The notes beneath the pieces were generated by a model, which was given only the letters and a program-made list of their open reading frames with translations, did not search any database and was not told where the DNA came from. Position numbers and translations under genes: made by a program. From Molossus alvarezi (Eukaryota > Chordata > Mammalia > Chiroptera > Molossidae), in NCBI GenBank assembly GCA_037176705.1, contig CM073894.1, positions 30,401,501 through 30,465,500 of the forward strand: a stretch of DNA of 64,000 nt. The letters are read 5' to 3'. Positions 9,812 through 22,286 of this stretch are shown here, piece by piece (position 1 is the first letter of the stretch; each line of letters starts with the position of its first letter).

Positions 9812-11646
9812 CAATCTTATTTTCACAGAGGAGCTGTATCTATGGTTTCAGTGGGTTCTCTGCTTTGAAGCGAGTTGTGGCAGCCCAGAGTTATTGATCA
9901 GTAACTGAGAAAGACATGTAATGCAGCAGGGGATAGAACTAGTGAAACTTTGGTTGGGTATGAGACAGAAGAAACCTAAATACATGAATAAAGAAAATAA
10001 AAATTCACACTTGCTGGAGTTGATTTCTGTTGACATATCAATACCCTATTTTTATGCCTGAGTGAATTATAGTTATGAAGGATAAGGTGACTTAAATAAC
10101 ACAAGTACTGAGAAGTTTAACTTCTTACAGTTTAGGCATCCACTTATGTCACAGGGACCACTTGGACATACCTCTAATGGAGTCTGCTTACAAGATTTAC
10201 TGCCGTTTTGATCATTGACCTTTGTCTATTGGACAATAGCAATGATTTAAAGACTTGTCATGGGGATTGGGAGAGTAAAGGAGAACCTTGTGGGGTGTAT
10301 CCACAGTTTATTTTCATGAGAAGGGAGGCAAGAGGTTATTGACTGGGGGAAAAGAGAAAAATCAAACTCTGCATTTACAATTTAGTTTCAGCACATGAAT
10401 CATTGGTTTCCCCCTATCATCTCACAACCTGTTCCTTTTCAATTTATCTCATCACTTTTTTTGTTTACCTTAATTTGTCTTGTTCCTCTTTTCTTCCCTT
10501 CTCCCCATTTCTCCTAATTCCTGTTAAGCTCCTTCCTTTCCTTTGCTTCAATTTATCTAATATGGATAGTATAATTTGTACTTTGAACACTTTCTCTCCC
10601 TCAATCTCTGCAGTAGATGGAAATTCTTCTTTAAGAGCAGGTCAGCCTTAAGCAGAACACATAGAATAACAGTCTTCTCTGGACAAGAGCTGGAACAGCA
10701 CTTCCTCCAACGAGGCAGGCAGAATGCCTTGGTTGCTGAAGAAGTGGCAGCGCAGGGCCTTCTTTCTTCTGAACAGGAATTTGGGGTGATTCCTCTTCCC
10801 CACAGATTTATGGAAACAATTTGTTCAAACACGTGAATGATAAATATATTTACTTTACTGGTTGTAAATAAGTGAACAAAGGCTCTCTCCAGTGGAGGCT
10901 TGGATTCCTCTTCTGGGTGGATTTTAATGTTTGTGGTAGAGGCATTCGTCTGTATCCTGGGTGCAGTGGTGACCGGAGCAGTACTTCTCTACATTGTTGG
11001 GAAGAGAGACCACACATGTGACAAACAAGTTTAGAACATTTTGCAAAGCAACAATGTCAACATGTGGAAATCAGTTTGGCACAGTGAGAATCAAATTGAA
11101 CACAGATCTGCCCCTTATCTAGTATTTACCACTAACTGGCTATTTAGAATCCGAAATATAGTAAGGTTTGTAATAGTTGCATTAGTTAGGGTTAACATTT
11201 ACTGAAGGAAAGATAACTAAATTTCACATTAGAAACACCTTATTCAAATCCCATTTAGCTATGAAAACTTTGAAATTTAAAGTAATTTGCCAATTTTATA
11301 ATCTGTAGAATGAAAGAAATTATAGGGTATTACTGAAAATAAAATATACATCTTGTTATGTTTGATAATGCATCATGTAGAATAGCATAGACAATTTTGA
11401 AATATCAACTTAAGGAATTATTATCAAGCACTTACATTTCTTTTCATGTATTTGATATGTCAGAATTATATTTTAAATATAATGGCTATTTAAGCACAAT
11501 ATAACATTGAGAAATTTGATTTATTCTATATTTACGCAACTTTGTCACAGAGGAAAGTTTACTTAAAAATGTGGTTAAATTTGTGCTTTACTCTGAAAAG
11601 TAAGTTATAACCACCAGGAATTTGTTTTATAATGAAGAGTCATATA
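9812..11646. other. Unrecognised intergenic sequence
   Basis: No repeat family or exon recognised. An 86-codon plus ORF at 10576-10836 gives a non-repetitive, mixed-composition product in its second half, but I know no matching family and see no splice sites or processed-gene tail. It may be chance. Confidence 0.35.
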
Positions 11647-11667
11647 TGGTGAAGGCTTTTTTTATTT

Positions 11668-11930
11668 TATTATTTATTTATTTATTTTTTTATCCTCACC
11701 CGAGGACATTTTTGCATTTTTTGTTCAGACAGAGCGGGAGGGAGAGAGAGGAAGAGAGAGAGAGAGAGAAACATCGATGTGAAGGGACACATCGAGTGGT
11801 TGCCACCCACACGACCAACCAGGGCCGGGGACAAACTGCAACCAAGGCACGTGCCCTTAGCGGGAACCGAACCCGGGTCTCTCTGTACCGCAGGCCGACG
11901 CTCTAACCACTGAGCCAAACCGGCCAGGGC
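11668..11930 (-). mobile_element. VES: VES-type SINE
   Basis: On minus: GCCCTGGCCGGTTTGGCTCA, A and B boxes, a (CT)n stretch rich in GAGAGA on plus, TCCTCGGGTGAGGA, and an A/AAAT-rich tail. TGGTGAAG occurs at 11647-11654 and 11931-11938, and the following CTTTTT also matches apart from one extra G, so this is the target duplication. The long antisense ORFs through it are shadows. Confidence 0.95.
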
Positions 11931-12268
11931 TGGTGAAGCTTTTTATAAAATAAAGAAGCCCACTATCCATTTCTTCCTTATATATTTACTTTTATGGATC
12001 AACTTTTCTCTAATTCACTGCAGATCTAATACAGCAATACATATAAATAGCTTCACCACAATAAAGAGAGTTACTATCAGTTTGCCAGATCATCTCTTGT
12101 TTTAAAGAAAATGGGTTAAATTTAATAGCATTACAAATTGCCATGTGTCATAACTCTTTCCAAATTTTGATTCCACTGGTTCAAACCTTTCCAGAGAATA
12201 TTCAGACAGAAATAATGAATAAAACTGGCATCATACAAGGATGAAAAACATCTAGTTGAAATAATTGA

Positions 12269-12468
12269 GCCTGGCCAGTGTGGCTCAGTGGTTGAGCGTC
12301 GACCCATGCACCAAGAGGTTGCCAGTTCAATTCCCAGTCAGGGTACATGCCCAGGTTGTGGGCCTGATCTCCAGTGGGGGGCATGCAGGAGGCGGCCAAT
12401 CGATGTTCTCTCCCAGCATCAATGTTTCTATCTCTTCCTCCCTCTCTCTAAAAAAAGAAAAAAAAATA
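12269..12468 (+). mobile_element. tRNA-derived SINE, 'TGTGGCTCAGTGGTTGAG' family
   Basis: Head GCCTGGCCAGTGTGGCTCAG, then GTTGAGCGTCGACCCATGCA, B-box-like AGTTCAATTCCCAGTCAG, the GGGGGGCATGCAGGAGGCGG module, a CT-rich stretch and an A-rich end. Both strands are open for 60-90 codons here only because the SINE lacks stops. Confidence 0.92.
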
Positions 12469-15400
12469 TGTAGGAGAATGACTCTAGACCTTGATAGTCA
12501 ATTAAATTTAGCTAAAAGATCATTGAGCATTTAGTGTGAAGGTGGCTCCATTAGTTCTATATCAGGGCGATACTATACTGTAGTGGCAAATAACTTGATT
12601 TAGTTTCTTTCTTCAGCATCTCAACTTAAAATAGTACCATATGTTGCATGTATAATTCAAACATCCAGTGTCTTTCTTGATAATACAGTGCTTGGGGAAA
12701 CTAATTTTTTTTTTAAAAGACAGAGCACATAAAGTTATAGTTAAAAGGAATGCAGGTGTACCAAGGCCTTTATAATGATAGATACTAAGTTCATATTCTG
12801 TACTGTGTAGAAAGTATTTTGCAGCATTTCTTTTCAATAGTATAATTTCCTTAGAGATCTATGTAGTTTGAAAACCATAAAAAGTGCTTGTAATGGAGGA
12901 ACTATGGGGCTGTCATTTGTAACTAAGACATTAATGTTTAAAATAATGTATACTGTTAAATGTTGCCAGGTGTTGAAGCTATTATGCATTATAGACTGCA
13001 ATTTTTAGTGTTTTAGAAAAATAGTTATATAAATCTCTTTATAAAAGTTTAATAAAATGATTAGTAATGGCCATAGAAAAGCCAACCTGCTTAAAGCATT
13101 TTTGTGTTAATTCTTAAAAGGAGGTTATGTTTTCAATGAGATTAGTATGATCACATTAAAAGTATGGGTTGTCAAAGACTTTTAGAATGTCAAATTTTTA
13201 AATGTTACAAGGTGGTTTGCATATGAAGGATAATATCCTTGGTGCAGTATAATATTCTGGAAAGACTAACACATAATAAACAGGGAATATTTTAATCTAG
13301 AATGTCTCTCCTCCATTTGCATTTTCTCCACATGAACAATATTCTAGCCTTTAAGCTAGTTGCTAGGAAATTACAGGGTCAAAATAAACTTTAAACTGTG
13401 TGTTATTTCCGCTTTACTGTAACAACTGAACAGGGTCTTTTACTTCCTGTCTTTGAGGACCTCTGTCCAGATGGGTCTTTTGCACAGTCACTGAAATTCA
13501 TTCCAGAGGGTCAGATGCTGAGACCTCAGACCGATGGCATGAACCAGGTGTTAAAAGTGGGGGCTGCATGTGCAGTGGAGCCCCTGATCGCCATGGCTAT
13601 TTCTGTCAGCTTCCATGATCGACTGTGCTACTTGTTTAAGTTGTTCTTTCCCAGAAGACTCCTTGAGGATTACTTTGTGGTTCTTATTGACACCTTTAAA
13701 CTTTCAATAGCCATTATACTTACACGTTTTTTTATCCTGTCATAACATTTTCCATCAGAATTATATTGATTTCTTTTTGTGAAAAACATAATCATCCTCA
13801 CAGAGACTGAATTTTTCTGTGTCTACCAGAAGAGAAATGCTATTAAAACACTTGCCTATCTTCCTCAAACTATACTATGCATTTAAAATACTTTTGTAAT
13901 AATAAATATCACAAGGACATATGTATCCAGTAAATGGCTTCCATTTTTATGACACTTGCTTTCAAAGAACAGACATATTTTTTAAAGAAAAAAAAAAAAA
14001 AAGTTGCCAGCTCAAATTGATTGACATTTGTTTACTTAACTCTCTCCTTTTGAAAGCCTGCACACCTATTTCAACCTTGAACAGTTTCCAACTGTGGTAT
14101 ACTGGAACATTTTTTCATTTATTAAGTTCAGTGTTGCCAACCCAAACAAAGTATAATCAGCGATGATCCGAGCAGACCAAGCTGTCTAGCACCATACAAT
14201 GTATCTGCATACTAATTTCCAAATTCCCTCACATTTCCAGAGAACTAATGGGATCATTTTCATTCTGTTACAGCAACTCAACAGTTACTGAATCACCATC
14301 TGTGTTTTTGTTAACCTGAATCAGATATGAATTCTGTTATTGCAAGGTAGAGCAGCTTGTTTAATGATTCTTAATCTTTTCTTTAATTAAATCATGCAGC
14401 CAACCTGAAAAATCTATCTTAATGCAAATTAGGAGCTTTTTTGGCATTCACTTACAGTAATGCACTAATAAGGTTAATTTATGAAGGTTCTCTTCCAGTC
14501 TGTACAGATGATATTTGTTCACTGCATATTTTTAGCATATTGTCCCTTTTTGTAATATTTTAAGTAATAAAAACATAGTTATTTTTCACTTACACAAATG
14601 AAAGATACTGTAAGCAGCACTCTGTTAACCAAAACTAAGTATGAAAAACATAAAGAATTCTAGGTAAGAGGAGAATTCATTTTGAATTTCAAATGCCAGT
14701 TCTCTGGAAATATCTCTCTTCTAACCATTTTCAGTTTCTTAGATACAGAAGAGAGAGAGCTTGATAATTAGATGAGAAGTTCCCTTGAACTTTTTCTTAA
14801 TCCATTTGGACATGGGTTAGTAATATAAAAAGTAAAGAAAATATCATAAAGCAATCTTATCAAAACTTATCAGTTACATAATTATTATAAATTGCATTTT
14901 GATAATTTCAGAATATCTTGTTTAAGCTCTTTTCAATTAGGTATTATAATATATCTTATGCTAAATTCAGTAAAAACACATAATCATGGATCTGGAATAG
15001 ATTATAAGAAATAGTACAGGATAAAAAGAAATAGCAACCTATAAAAGCAGTGGGATTAAAAGTTAATGAATAAAAAATACTAACCCTGTAATTCTAAGAT
15101 TTACCTGTGGGGCTTTTCTTCATGACACTGGCTCTGATCATTTTATGTGACAAAACATGTCACATCATGATCAAGGCTTACAGTTAACTCTATATTTACT
15201 AAGCCAATCTCTTCTAAACCTAGGTTTAGTATTTGACTAAATAATAGCAAATATGGTTAATGAAGACAGGATAAAAATCATTTGCATAAGTTTAGGGTAA
15301 GCAGACAATTTTTGAGACCACATATATGCAAAGCATGTTACCCATGCATACATGTAAAGATGTGAATGATATAGCTGCCCCCCAAAACTTTCACATATAT

Positions 15401-15473
15401 TGGAAGGATTATTAACTTTGCACTCATCAGGTTTTCTAATGTTATTTCAAGTGAGGTATGAGTATTTCCTGAA
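12469..15473. other. Unrecognised AT-rich intergenic sequence
   Basis: About 3 kb with no repeat or gene I can name. A 115-codon plus ORF at 13398-13745 has no recognisable domain. The stretch at about 14350-14500 has several TAAT and TTAAT motifs and ATGCAAAT-like sites and might be a conserved noncoding element, which only an alignment could show. Confidence 0.35.
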
Positions 15474-16040
15474 ACATTTTTAATATATAGGTTTCAGGTA
15501 TACAATTCTATAATACATCATCTGTGTATTGGGTTGTGTGTTCACAACCCTGCCAAGTCTCCTTCCATCATTTTATCCCTACTATATCTTCTTCTATCCC
15601 CCCACCCCCCTTTTCTCTGGTAATCACCATGCTGTTATGTGTCTGAGATTTGTTTTCTTAATCACTTTACCTTTTACACCCAGCCCCACAATCCCCCTCC
15701 CCTCTGACAACTGTCAATCTGTTTTGAGTCAGTTTCTATTTTGTTTGTCACTTTATTTTGTTCATTAGTTTCCACATATGAGTGAAATCATATGGTATTT
15801 GTCTTTCTCTGACTGGCTTATTTCACTTAGCATAATACTCTCCCATGTCCATTCATGCTGTAAAAAGGGTAAGATTTCCTTTTTTTTTTTTTTTTTTTAC
15901 AGCCAGGTAGTATTCCATTGTGTAAACAGATCACAGTTTTTTGATTCACTCACCTCCTGATGGACAACTGGGATGCTTCCTAAAGCATTTGTATCTCCCT
16001 CGCATGGTTTGGCTACTTTGCATTGCTCTTTAGGTGGATG
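15474..16040 (-). mobile_element. L1 LINE 3' end, antisense, 5'-truncated
   Basis: Antisense L1 3' UTR begins with GGTTTCAGGTATACAATTCT, runs through the C-rich 3' UTR and GAGTGAAATCATATGGTATT, and reaches the ORF2 tail (GTATTCCATTGTGTAAACAG). The 5' truncation near 16040 is approximate. A T run of about 20 at 15880 interrupts the ORF2-derived part and looks like local slippage expansion. Confidence 0.85.
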
Positions 16041-17474
16041 GTCATTTACTAAAAAATGGATTAAATATTTAATAGGATTATTAGTAACTCCTTTCCTTAT
16101 TACACCTTAAAATGTCCTATATTAGGATGCTATTAACTGATGAATTAACTGCATTCACTTTGATTATCTCAACCTATTTCTTTAGAACATAACTGGGTAT
16201 AGGTTATTTTCAAAATAAAACCTTCTTATTACTTATAAAGTTTTTTTTTAAATGCATTTTTCAGATATTTCATGGTGGAATTCTGAAGTAGGAGTATGTG
16301 ATCCATCCCCCAAAGTACTGCAGAATAATGTAAGTAAAAGATGAGTGCTATGGTCTTTTAAAAAAAGTAACAAATTGTAGAATAGATTGCTTTGGTTATG
16401 ACCAGGCTCCTAAGCTTACCTCTTTTATCTATAATAAATATATGCAAATCTTGACCTGTAGTTTTATACCGCCTAGACTTTGAAAAGATAAAAACAAGCT
16501 GGTTATAATGAGGTAACAAATCTGTTATTGCCTTTAACTTCCAAAGGGCAGTATGCCTGTTGACTATCTTTATTATACCTCCAGGTAAAATTCTGTCCAG
16601 AGTGTAAGTAATTTGGAGAAAAAAAATTTATATACATACATACACATACAAATACACACACACACATATGTGTATAATTAGAATCAAGGCAAGACACTGG
16701 TATTCAGTTGCCACCATCAAGTGTGATAAAGTATATTAAATACTTTGGGTCAGTGAGTAAAAGTCATATAGGCATTAGAGCTGTCTTGTCTTTTGCCATG
16801 AGTGGAATCCTTGTATTTGAAATCAAATGACACAAAAATAGTTTTATCTAGAAAATTGATGTTATATCACCTTATTTTTTTTGAGACAGAATCTATAAAA
16901 TACTGAATTATTATAACCTTACGGCAAAGCTGCTATTTTAAGACTTTTATACTAATATTGGCTGCTGTCAGATCAGTTTCTAGATTTATTGACTTAAGAA
17001 GTAGATATAAACTGAGGTGAAGGCAAGGTCAGGTCAATATTTATCTTGTGAATCAATGCATTTTGATACTTACAAAAAAATGAAGCTCAATAAATGTACA
17101 TGATTGAGAGGAAGAGAAAGAATCTGATCAAAAGTTTGTAATTTTGAAATTTCTTAAGCAAATTTGACTTGGCAGTTTAAAATATTATGGGATATTATAT
17201 ACCCTAAGGGTATACAGGAAAAACATGATTCTGAATAATAAGAACCTAAACTATGTACTAGACATGTGCAATTTTCCTGTCTCCATAAGACAAATGGTTT
17301 TCAATGATATTGTATTATTAGTTATTAAAGTTCTTTTCTCATTTTAGCTATTATTTATCTGCTTCAGAAGAGAAAGAAACAAATGAGAATGTTTAATGCT
17401 GAAGCAGAATTTTGTTAAATTTTTAACCCAATGTCACTTGAGATGTGGTTCCTAAGAATTAACTATAATTGCTT
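16041..17474. other. Unrecognised AT-rich sequence with a small microsatellite
   Basis: Nothing gene-like. An imperfect (CATA)n/(CA)n microsatellite lies at about 16625-16676. Confidence 0.4.
16625..16676 (+). repeat. Imperfect (CATA)n/(CA)n microsatellite
   Basis: ATACATACATACACATACA followed by CACACACACACATATGTG. Units are imperfect. Confidence 0.8.
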
Positions 17475-17825
17475 GGTTTACTTGTATTTTATTCATCTTT
17501 ATACCTCCTGTGTGCTCCAAGATATTTGACTGCCTTAAAATATCACAGACTGAGAAATTTATAAAGAGCAAACTTATTTCTCACAGTTTGGATCGAGGTC
17601 TGCTGTCGGAATGCCAGCACGGTCAGGTGAGGGCCTTCTTCCAGGTGGCAGACATCTCATCGTGTCCTCACACGGTGGAAGTGGCAAGGGAGCTCTTTCC
17701 AGTAACCTTTATAAAGACATTCATCATCTCCTAAACCTTTATTTACTAATTTCACCACTTTGGGCATTAGGATGTCAACATACGAATTTGGGGGAAATAT
17801 TGCACTGGCACACTGTAACACAATA
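17475..17825 (-). mobile_element. MaLR-like solo LTR (MST/MLT type), antisense
   Basis: In antisense the order fits a MaLR LTR: CAGACTGAGAAATTTATAAA, TTATTTCTCACAGTTTGG, GTCAGGTGAGGGCCTTCTTC, CGTGTCCTCACACGGTGGAA, ACCTTTATAAAGACATTCAT, and finally ACATACGAATTTGGGGGAAA near the LTR 5' end. Assignment is from memory of the family consensus. It is an old solo LTR with no internal coding sequence. Confidence 0.6.
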
Positions 17826-18007
17826 ATCTGAAATTAGTGAACAGATTATTTTTTCATAATTCCTGACATCAGATTCTTGAGACTTCTTAATCCCTCAAAT
17901 CAGTTCCAGATAATAGAAAGTTGGCCCAATATCTACTGAAGGCTGTCCCCGCCCCCTATATATATGAAACATTTACAAAACATACAGTCTATGCTCTCTA
18001 GGTTCTT

Positions 18008-18231
18008 TTTTTTAAATTTAATTATTATTATTTCTTCTTTATTGTTTTTATAGAGAGGGAGAGAGAGATAGAAACATCGATGAGAGAAAACATCAATTGG
18101 CCGCCTCCTGCATGTCCCCCACTGAGGATCGGGCCCACAACTTGGGCATGTACCCTGACTGGGAATCAAACCAGTGACCTCTTGGTGCGTGGGTCAATGC
18201 TCAACCAGTGAGCCACATTGGCTGGGCACTA
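18008..18231 (-). mobile_element. tRNA-derived SINE, 'TGTGGCTCAGTGGTTGAG' family
   Basis: On minus: GCCCAGCCAATGTGGCTCAC head, GGTTGAGCATTGACCCACGC, the B-box region, GGGGGACATGCAGGAGGCGG, and a (CT)n stretch. TCTAGGTTCTT occurs at 17997-18007 and 18232-18242, an 11-bp target duplication. Confidence 0.92.
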
Positions 18232-18324
18232 TCTAGGTTCTTGCCTCATCTAATGTGGGCTAACAGAGCATGCCAGACACTGAAGAGTGTTTAGAAAGCA
18301 TTGTGTAGCTAAATAGGAATTGTT

Positions 18325-18360
18325 ATGTTGCAAAATATGTACATGTTGCAAAATATGTAC
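18325..18360 (+). repeat. 18-bp tandem duplication
   Basis: ATGTTGCAAAATATGTAC occurs twice in direct succession without mismatches. Confidence 0.9.
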
Positions 18361-18609
18361 ATGAGTCCCAGAAATATGAAGAGTGGTCACATTAGGGAAG
18401 ACTTTAGGAGTCCTGAATAAAATGAATTGTTGAATAGGGAGTAGACCTATATTTTAGTCTTTGACAAATGAACAACAAAAAAACCTCAAGAGTATAAAGA
18501 TGAGTCATATTAGCTTTCTCAGAACACTTCTATGAAATAAATATTTTGGGAAATCGATTATTTCAGACAAATCTGCAAGATCTTATTTCAAAAAATCTAA
18601 GTTGGGGTA
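18361..18609. other. Short unrecognised spacer before the L1
   Basis: No recognisable feature. It ends about where the L1 5' UTR-like sequence starts (GGTGGGTCCAAGATGGTAAC near 18620). Confidence 0.35.
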
Positions 18610-19311
18610 TAAATCAGAGAGGTGGGTCCAAGATGGTAACATTGGAGGATACTGAACTCTCCCACCTCCAAGAATATACACTTTTAGGAGGAATTTCTCT
18701 CTACATGAGAAAACCGAGGACTGATTGAGTAGCTTCTGTACAACAAATAAGAGAGAGACTGCGTAGGGAATGTTGGGTTACCAGGAGGGTTATCCAGCCT
18801 CTGTGGGAAATTTCTGGGATCAGAGGTGTTGGCGAAAATCATAGCTTAGGTTCCCCACCCACCTAGATTTCATAGGTGAGAGTTCTATCCAGGTACTCTG
18901 ATTCACCTGCAAGGCCACTACAGGATGTTCCTGGCCAGAGCACCCTGAGCTTACTCCAGCCCCCCAACCAGGAAACTGTCATACATGCACTGGGCCACTC
19001 CACCTCGAGCCCACTTCAGTACAAATAACTGAAATAACAGGGCGCTTTAGTGTGCACACACCAGACTGTCTCCCTGGAGCCCACACTCATTGCAGACCAA
19101 CATGGAGCCCCTGAGTGCCCAAGCGCTGGGATGCTACACTGAGCCCACTTCAGCCCCAGCCAGCCAGCACCCCAGGTGTCGCCCATGTTCACCCCAACTT
19201 CAACCAGCCTACCACACAGTTTACGCAGAGGTCACTTCTACATAAGCCCACATTTTTATGATTGAGAGAGATCGCTATTTTATCTAATTCATAGAAACAA
19301 ACACCGTCAAA

Positions 19312-20116
19312 ATGAGAAGACAAAGAAATATAGTCCAGATGAAGGAATAGGAAAAAGAAACAGGAAACAATAAAACAAATTAAACATACATTATTTGCCT
19401 GATAAAGAATTTTTTAAATGGTCATAAGGATGTTTACCATACTTGAGAGTAGAATAGGAGAACTCAGAGAGAACTTCAAGCGTTAAAAATAAATAAATAA
19501 ATAACCAATCCGTGAATACAATAATTGTAATGAAAAATGCACTAGGAGTAAACAACAGCAGATTCGATAATATGGAAGACTAAATTAACAATATGGAGAA
19601 CAGAATAATGGCAGTCACACAATCAGAAAACAAAAACATGATTTTAAAACCACAAGAATAGTTTAAGGGACCTCAAACAACATAAAGTACACTAGCATTC
19701 ACATTGTAGGGATCCCAGAAACAGAAGAGAGAAAGTTGATTTTAAGAAATAACAGCTGGAAACAGATTTCTATATCCAGGAAGCACAGAGAGGTCCAAAG
19801 AAGATGAACCCAAAGAAGCAAACATGAAAACATATGGTAATTAAACTGGCAAAAGTTAAGATAAAGAGTTTTAAAAGCCCCGAGAAGAAAACGACTAGTT
19901 TCATTATAATGGAAACTCTGTAAGACTATCAGCCAGAAGGGATGGCAGGATACATTTAAAATTCTGAAAGAAAAGAACTTGCTACCTGGAATACTCTACT
20001 CAGCAAGAATATCAGTCAGAATTGAAAGAGAGATGAAGAGTTTCCCAGAGAAGCAAAAACTCAAGTTCATTACCATTGAACCAACTTTAAAAGAAATGTT
20101 AAAAGGTCGTCTGTAG
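19312..20116 (+). pseudogene. L1 ORF1 remnant
   Basis: The stretch starts at AAAATGAGAAGACAAAGAAA and ends at the TAG at 20114-20116 (codons reading LKGRL-stop). The C-terminal third is clearest, with a reading like KEKNLLPGILYS and FPEKQKLKFITIEPTLKEM. L1 ORF1 makes an RNA-binding protein that packages L1 RNA. Frameshifts, in-frame stops and an AAAT repeat near 19490 break the frame, so this is a fossil. Confidence 0.75.
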
Positions 20117-20221
20117 GCAGAAAAGAAAAGTCCAAGACTAGAAATTTAAATAAGTTATTAAATATTATTTAAAAATATCACTGGTAAGGAAAATATAATA
20201 CAGTGAGTTAGTCAGTTAAAA

Positions 20222-20400
20222 AAATAGATCCAGAGTCATAGAAGTAGGGTACAAACTGACAATCCTCAGAAGAGAGGGATGGGGGGAAGGAAGGGATAAG
20301 CCACAGATCTTATATGCATGTATGCATAATCAATGGACATAGATAACAAAGCTAGGGATGGGGAGAAGAAATATCTGTAACAAAAATAAATTAATAATAA
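20222..20400 (+). mobile_element. L1 3' UTR fragment nested in the L1 inter-ORF region
   Basis: ATAGATCCAGAGTCATAGAA, a GGGATGGGGGGAAGGAAGGG stretch, TTATATGCATGTATGCATAA and CAATGGACATAGATAAC reproduce the 3' UTR seen at 55.3 and 59.5 kb. An A-rich end (AAATTAATAATAAAAG) is followed by resumption of the host L1 inter-ORF sequence. It is therefore an insertion of a severely 5'-truncated, younger L1. Confidence 0.75.
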
Positions 20401-22073
20401 AAGACAAACATACTAAAATGAACTATTACTACAATAACTAGGGGTACACAAAACAAAGATTTAAAGTATGACATCAAATGCATGAAGGGCAGAGTAAAAA
20501 TGTAGTGCTTTTAGAAAATATAGTGTTTGAATTTAAATACCTGTCAACCTAAAATAGACTGCTAAAGATATAGATTAATACATATTGATCTCATGGTAGT
20601 AACCAAAACCTACAAAACATACCAAAAAAGTACAGGGAAATGAATTTAAAGAAAACCAGCAAACCACAAGGAAAGATCAGTAGAGGAAAGAAACAGATAA
20701 TTATAAAGACAACCCAAAATGCAATTAATAAAATAATAAGTTACATACCTAGCAATAATTACTTTGAATATAAATAGATGAAATGCTTTAATCAAAATAT
20801 ATAGGGTGACTGAATGGATTAAAAAAGAGCCATCTATGTATTATCTACAAGAGATACCTTCCAGATCAAAAGAAAACAGTGACAGTGAATACATAAAAAA
20901 AGACATTACATACAAATAAAATGAAAAGGAAGCTGGGGTAGCAATGCTTATATCAGACAAAATAGACTTTAAAACAAAGACCATAAAAAGAGACAAAGTA
21001 GGGTATTATATAATGATAAAGTGGTCAAACCAAGAAGAGGGTACCACAAATATAAATATCTATACACCCAACATAGGAGCACCTAAATATATAAAGCAAA
21101 TAGTAACAGACATAAAAAGAGAAATTGACAGAAATGCAATAATAGTAAGGAATATTAGTATTCCTTTTATATCAATGAATAGATCATCCGGACAGAATAT
21201 GAATAATGGCCTTAAACATCACATTAGACCAGTTCAAATTCATAGGTATTTACAGAACATTTTATCCAAATACAACAGCATACACATTCTTTTCAAGTAC
21301 ACATGAAACATTATCCAGTATTGATCACATATTTAGGCTATAAAATAACTCTGAATAAGTTCAAGAAGTCTGAAATCCTATCAATCATATTTTCTGACAG
21401 TAATATAAACTTAAAAATCAAATACAAAAGAAAACTGGAGAAAACACAAACACATGAAGACTAACATGCTACTAAGAACCAATAGATCAAAGAAGAAATC
21501 AAACAAAATTAAATACGTTGAGACAAAAATAAAAACACATCTTTCCAAAAACCATGCGATGCAGCAAAAGCAGTTCTAAGAGTAGTTTACAGCTATACAG
21601 GCCTGAAACAACAACATGCCAAATATACAACCTAACCTTACAACTAAGGAAGCTAGAAAAAGAAAAAAATATAATTCAAAGTAAGTAGAAGGATGAAAAT
21701 AAAGATCAGAGCAGAAATTTAAAAAAAAAAAAAGACTAAAAAATGACAGATCAATGAAACTAAAGAGCTGTTTTGTTTTTGAAAAGATAAAAAAAAATTT
21801 ACAAACTTTTAGTCAGACTCATCAAGGTAAAAAATGAACCCAAATAAAATCAGGAATGAGAGAGGTCACAACTGACACTACAGAGATACAAATGGTCATT
21901 AAAGAATAGTACAGACAATTATATGGCAAGCAAACTGAACAAGGTAGAAGAAAGGAATACATTTCTGGAAACATACAACCTTCCAAGACAATGAGGAAGA
22001 AACAGAAAATCTGAACACACAAATACTAGCAACAAAAGTAACAGTAATAAACTCCCAACAAACAAACGTCCAC

Positions 22074-22286
22074 GCCCAGCTGGTGTGGCTCAGTGGTAGA
22101 GCATTGACCCCTGCACCAAGAGGTCACCAGTTTGATTCCAGTCAGGACACATGCCCAGGTTGTGGGCCTGATTCCCAGTGGGGGGCATGCAGGAGATGGC
22201 CAACTGATGTTCTCTCTCTCTCTCAGTGATGTTACTATCTCTCTCTCCCTCTCCTTTCCTCTCTCTATAAAATTAAGAAAAAAAAC
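22074..22286 (+). mobile_element. tRNA-derived SINE, 'TGTGGCTCAGTGG' family, inside L1 ORF2
   Basis: Head GCCCAGCTGGTGTGGCTCAG, B-box region AGTTTGATTCCAGTCAGG, GGGGGGCATGCAGGAGATGG, a CT-rich stretch, and an AAAATTAAGAAAAAAAAC end. It splits the L1 ORF2 sequence between AACAAACGTCC and ATCCAGGACCTCAGAGC. Confidence 0.92.

Noticed and set aside
13398..13745. 115-codon plus ORF as a possible exon
   Set aside because: No domain recognised and no convincing splice signals. It ends in low-complexity hydrophobic sequence, as is common in AT-rich frames.
20944..21306. 120-codon ORF as a possible gene
   Set aside because: It is a leftover of L1 ORF2 endonuclease with the catalytic block altered, and is annotated as a pseudogene.
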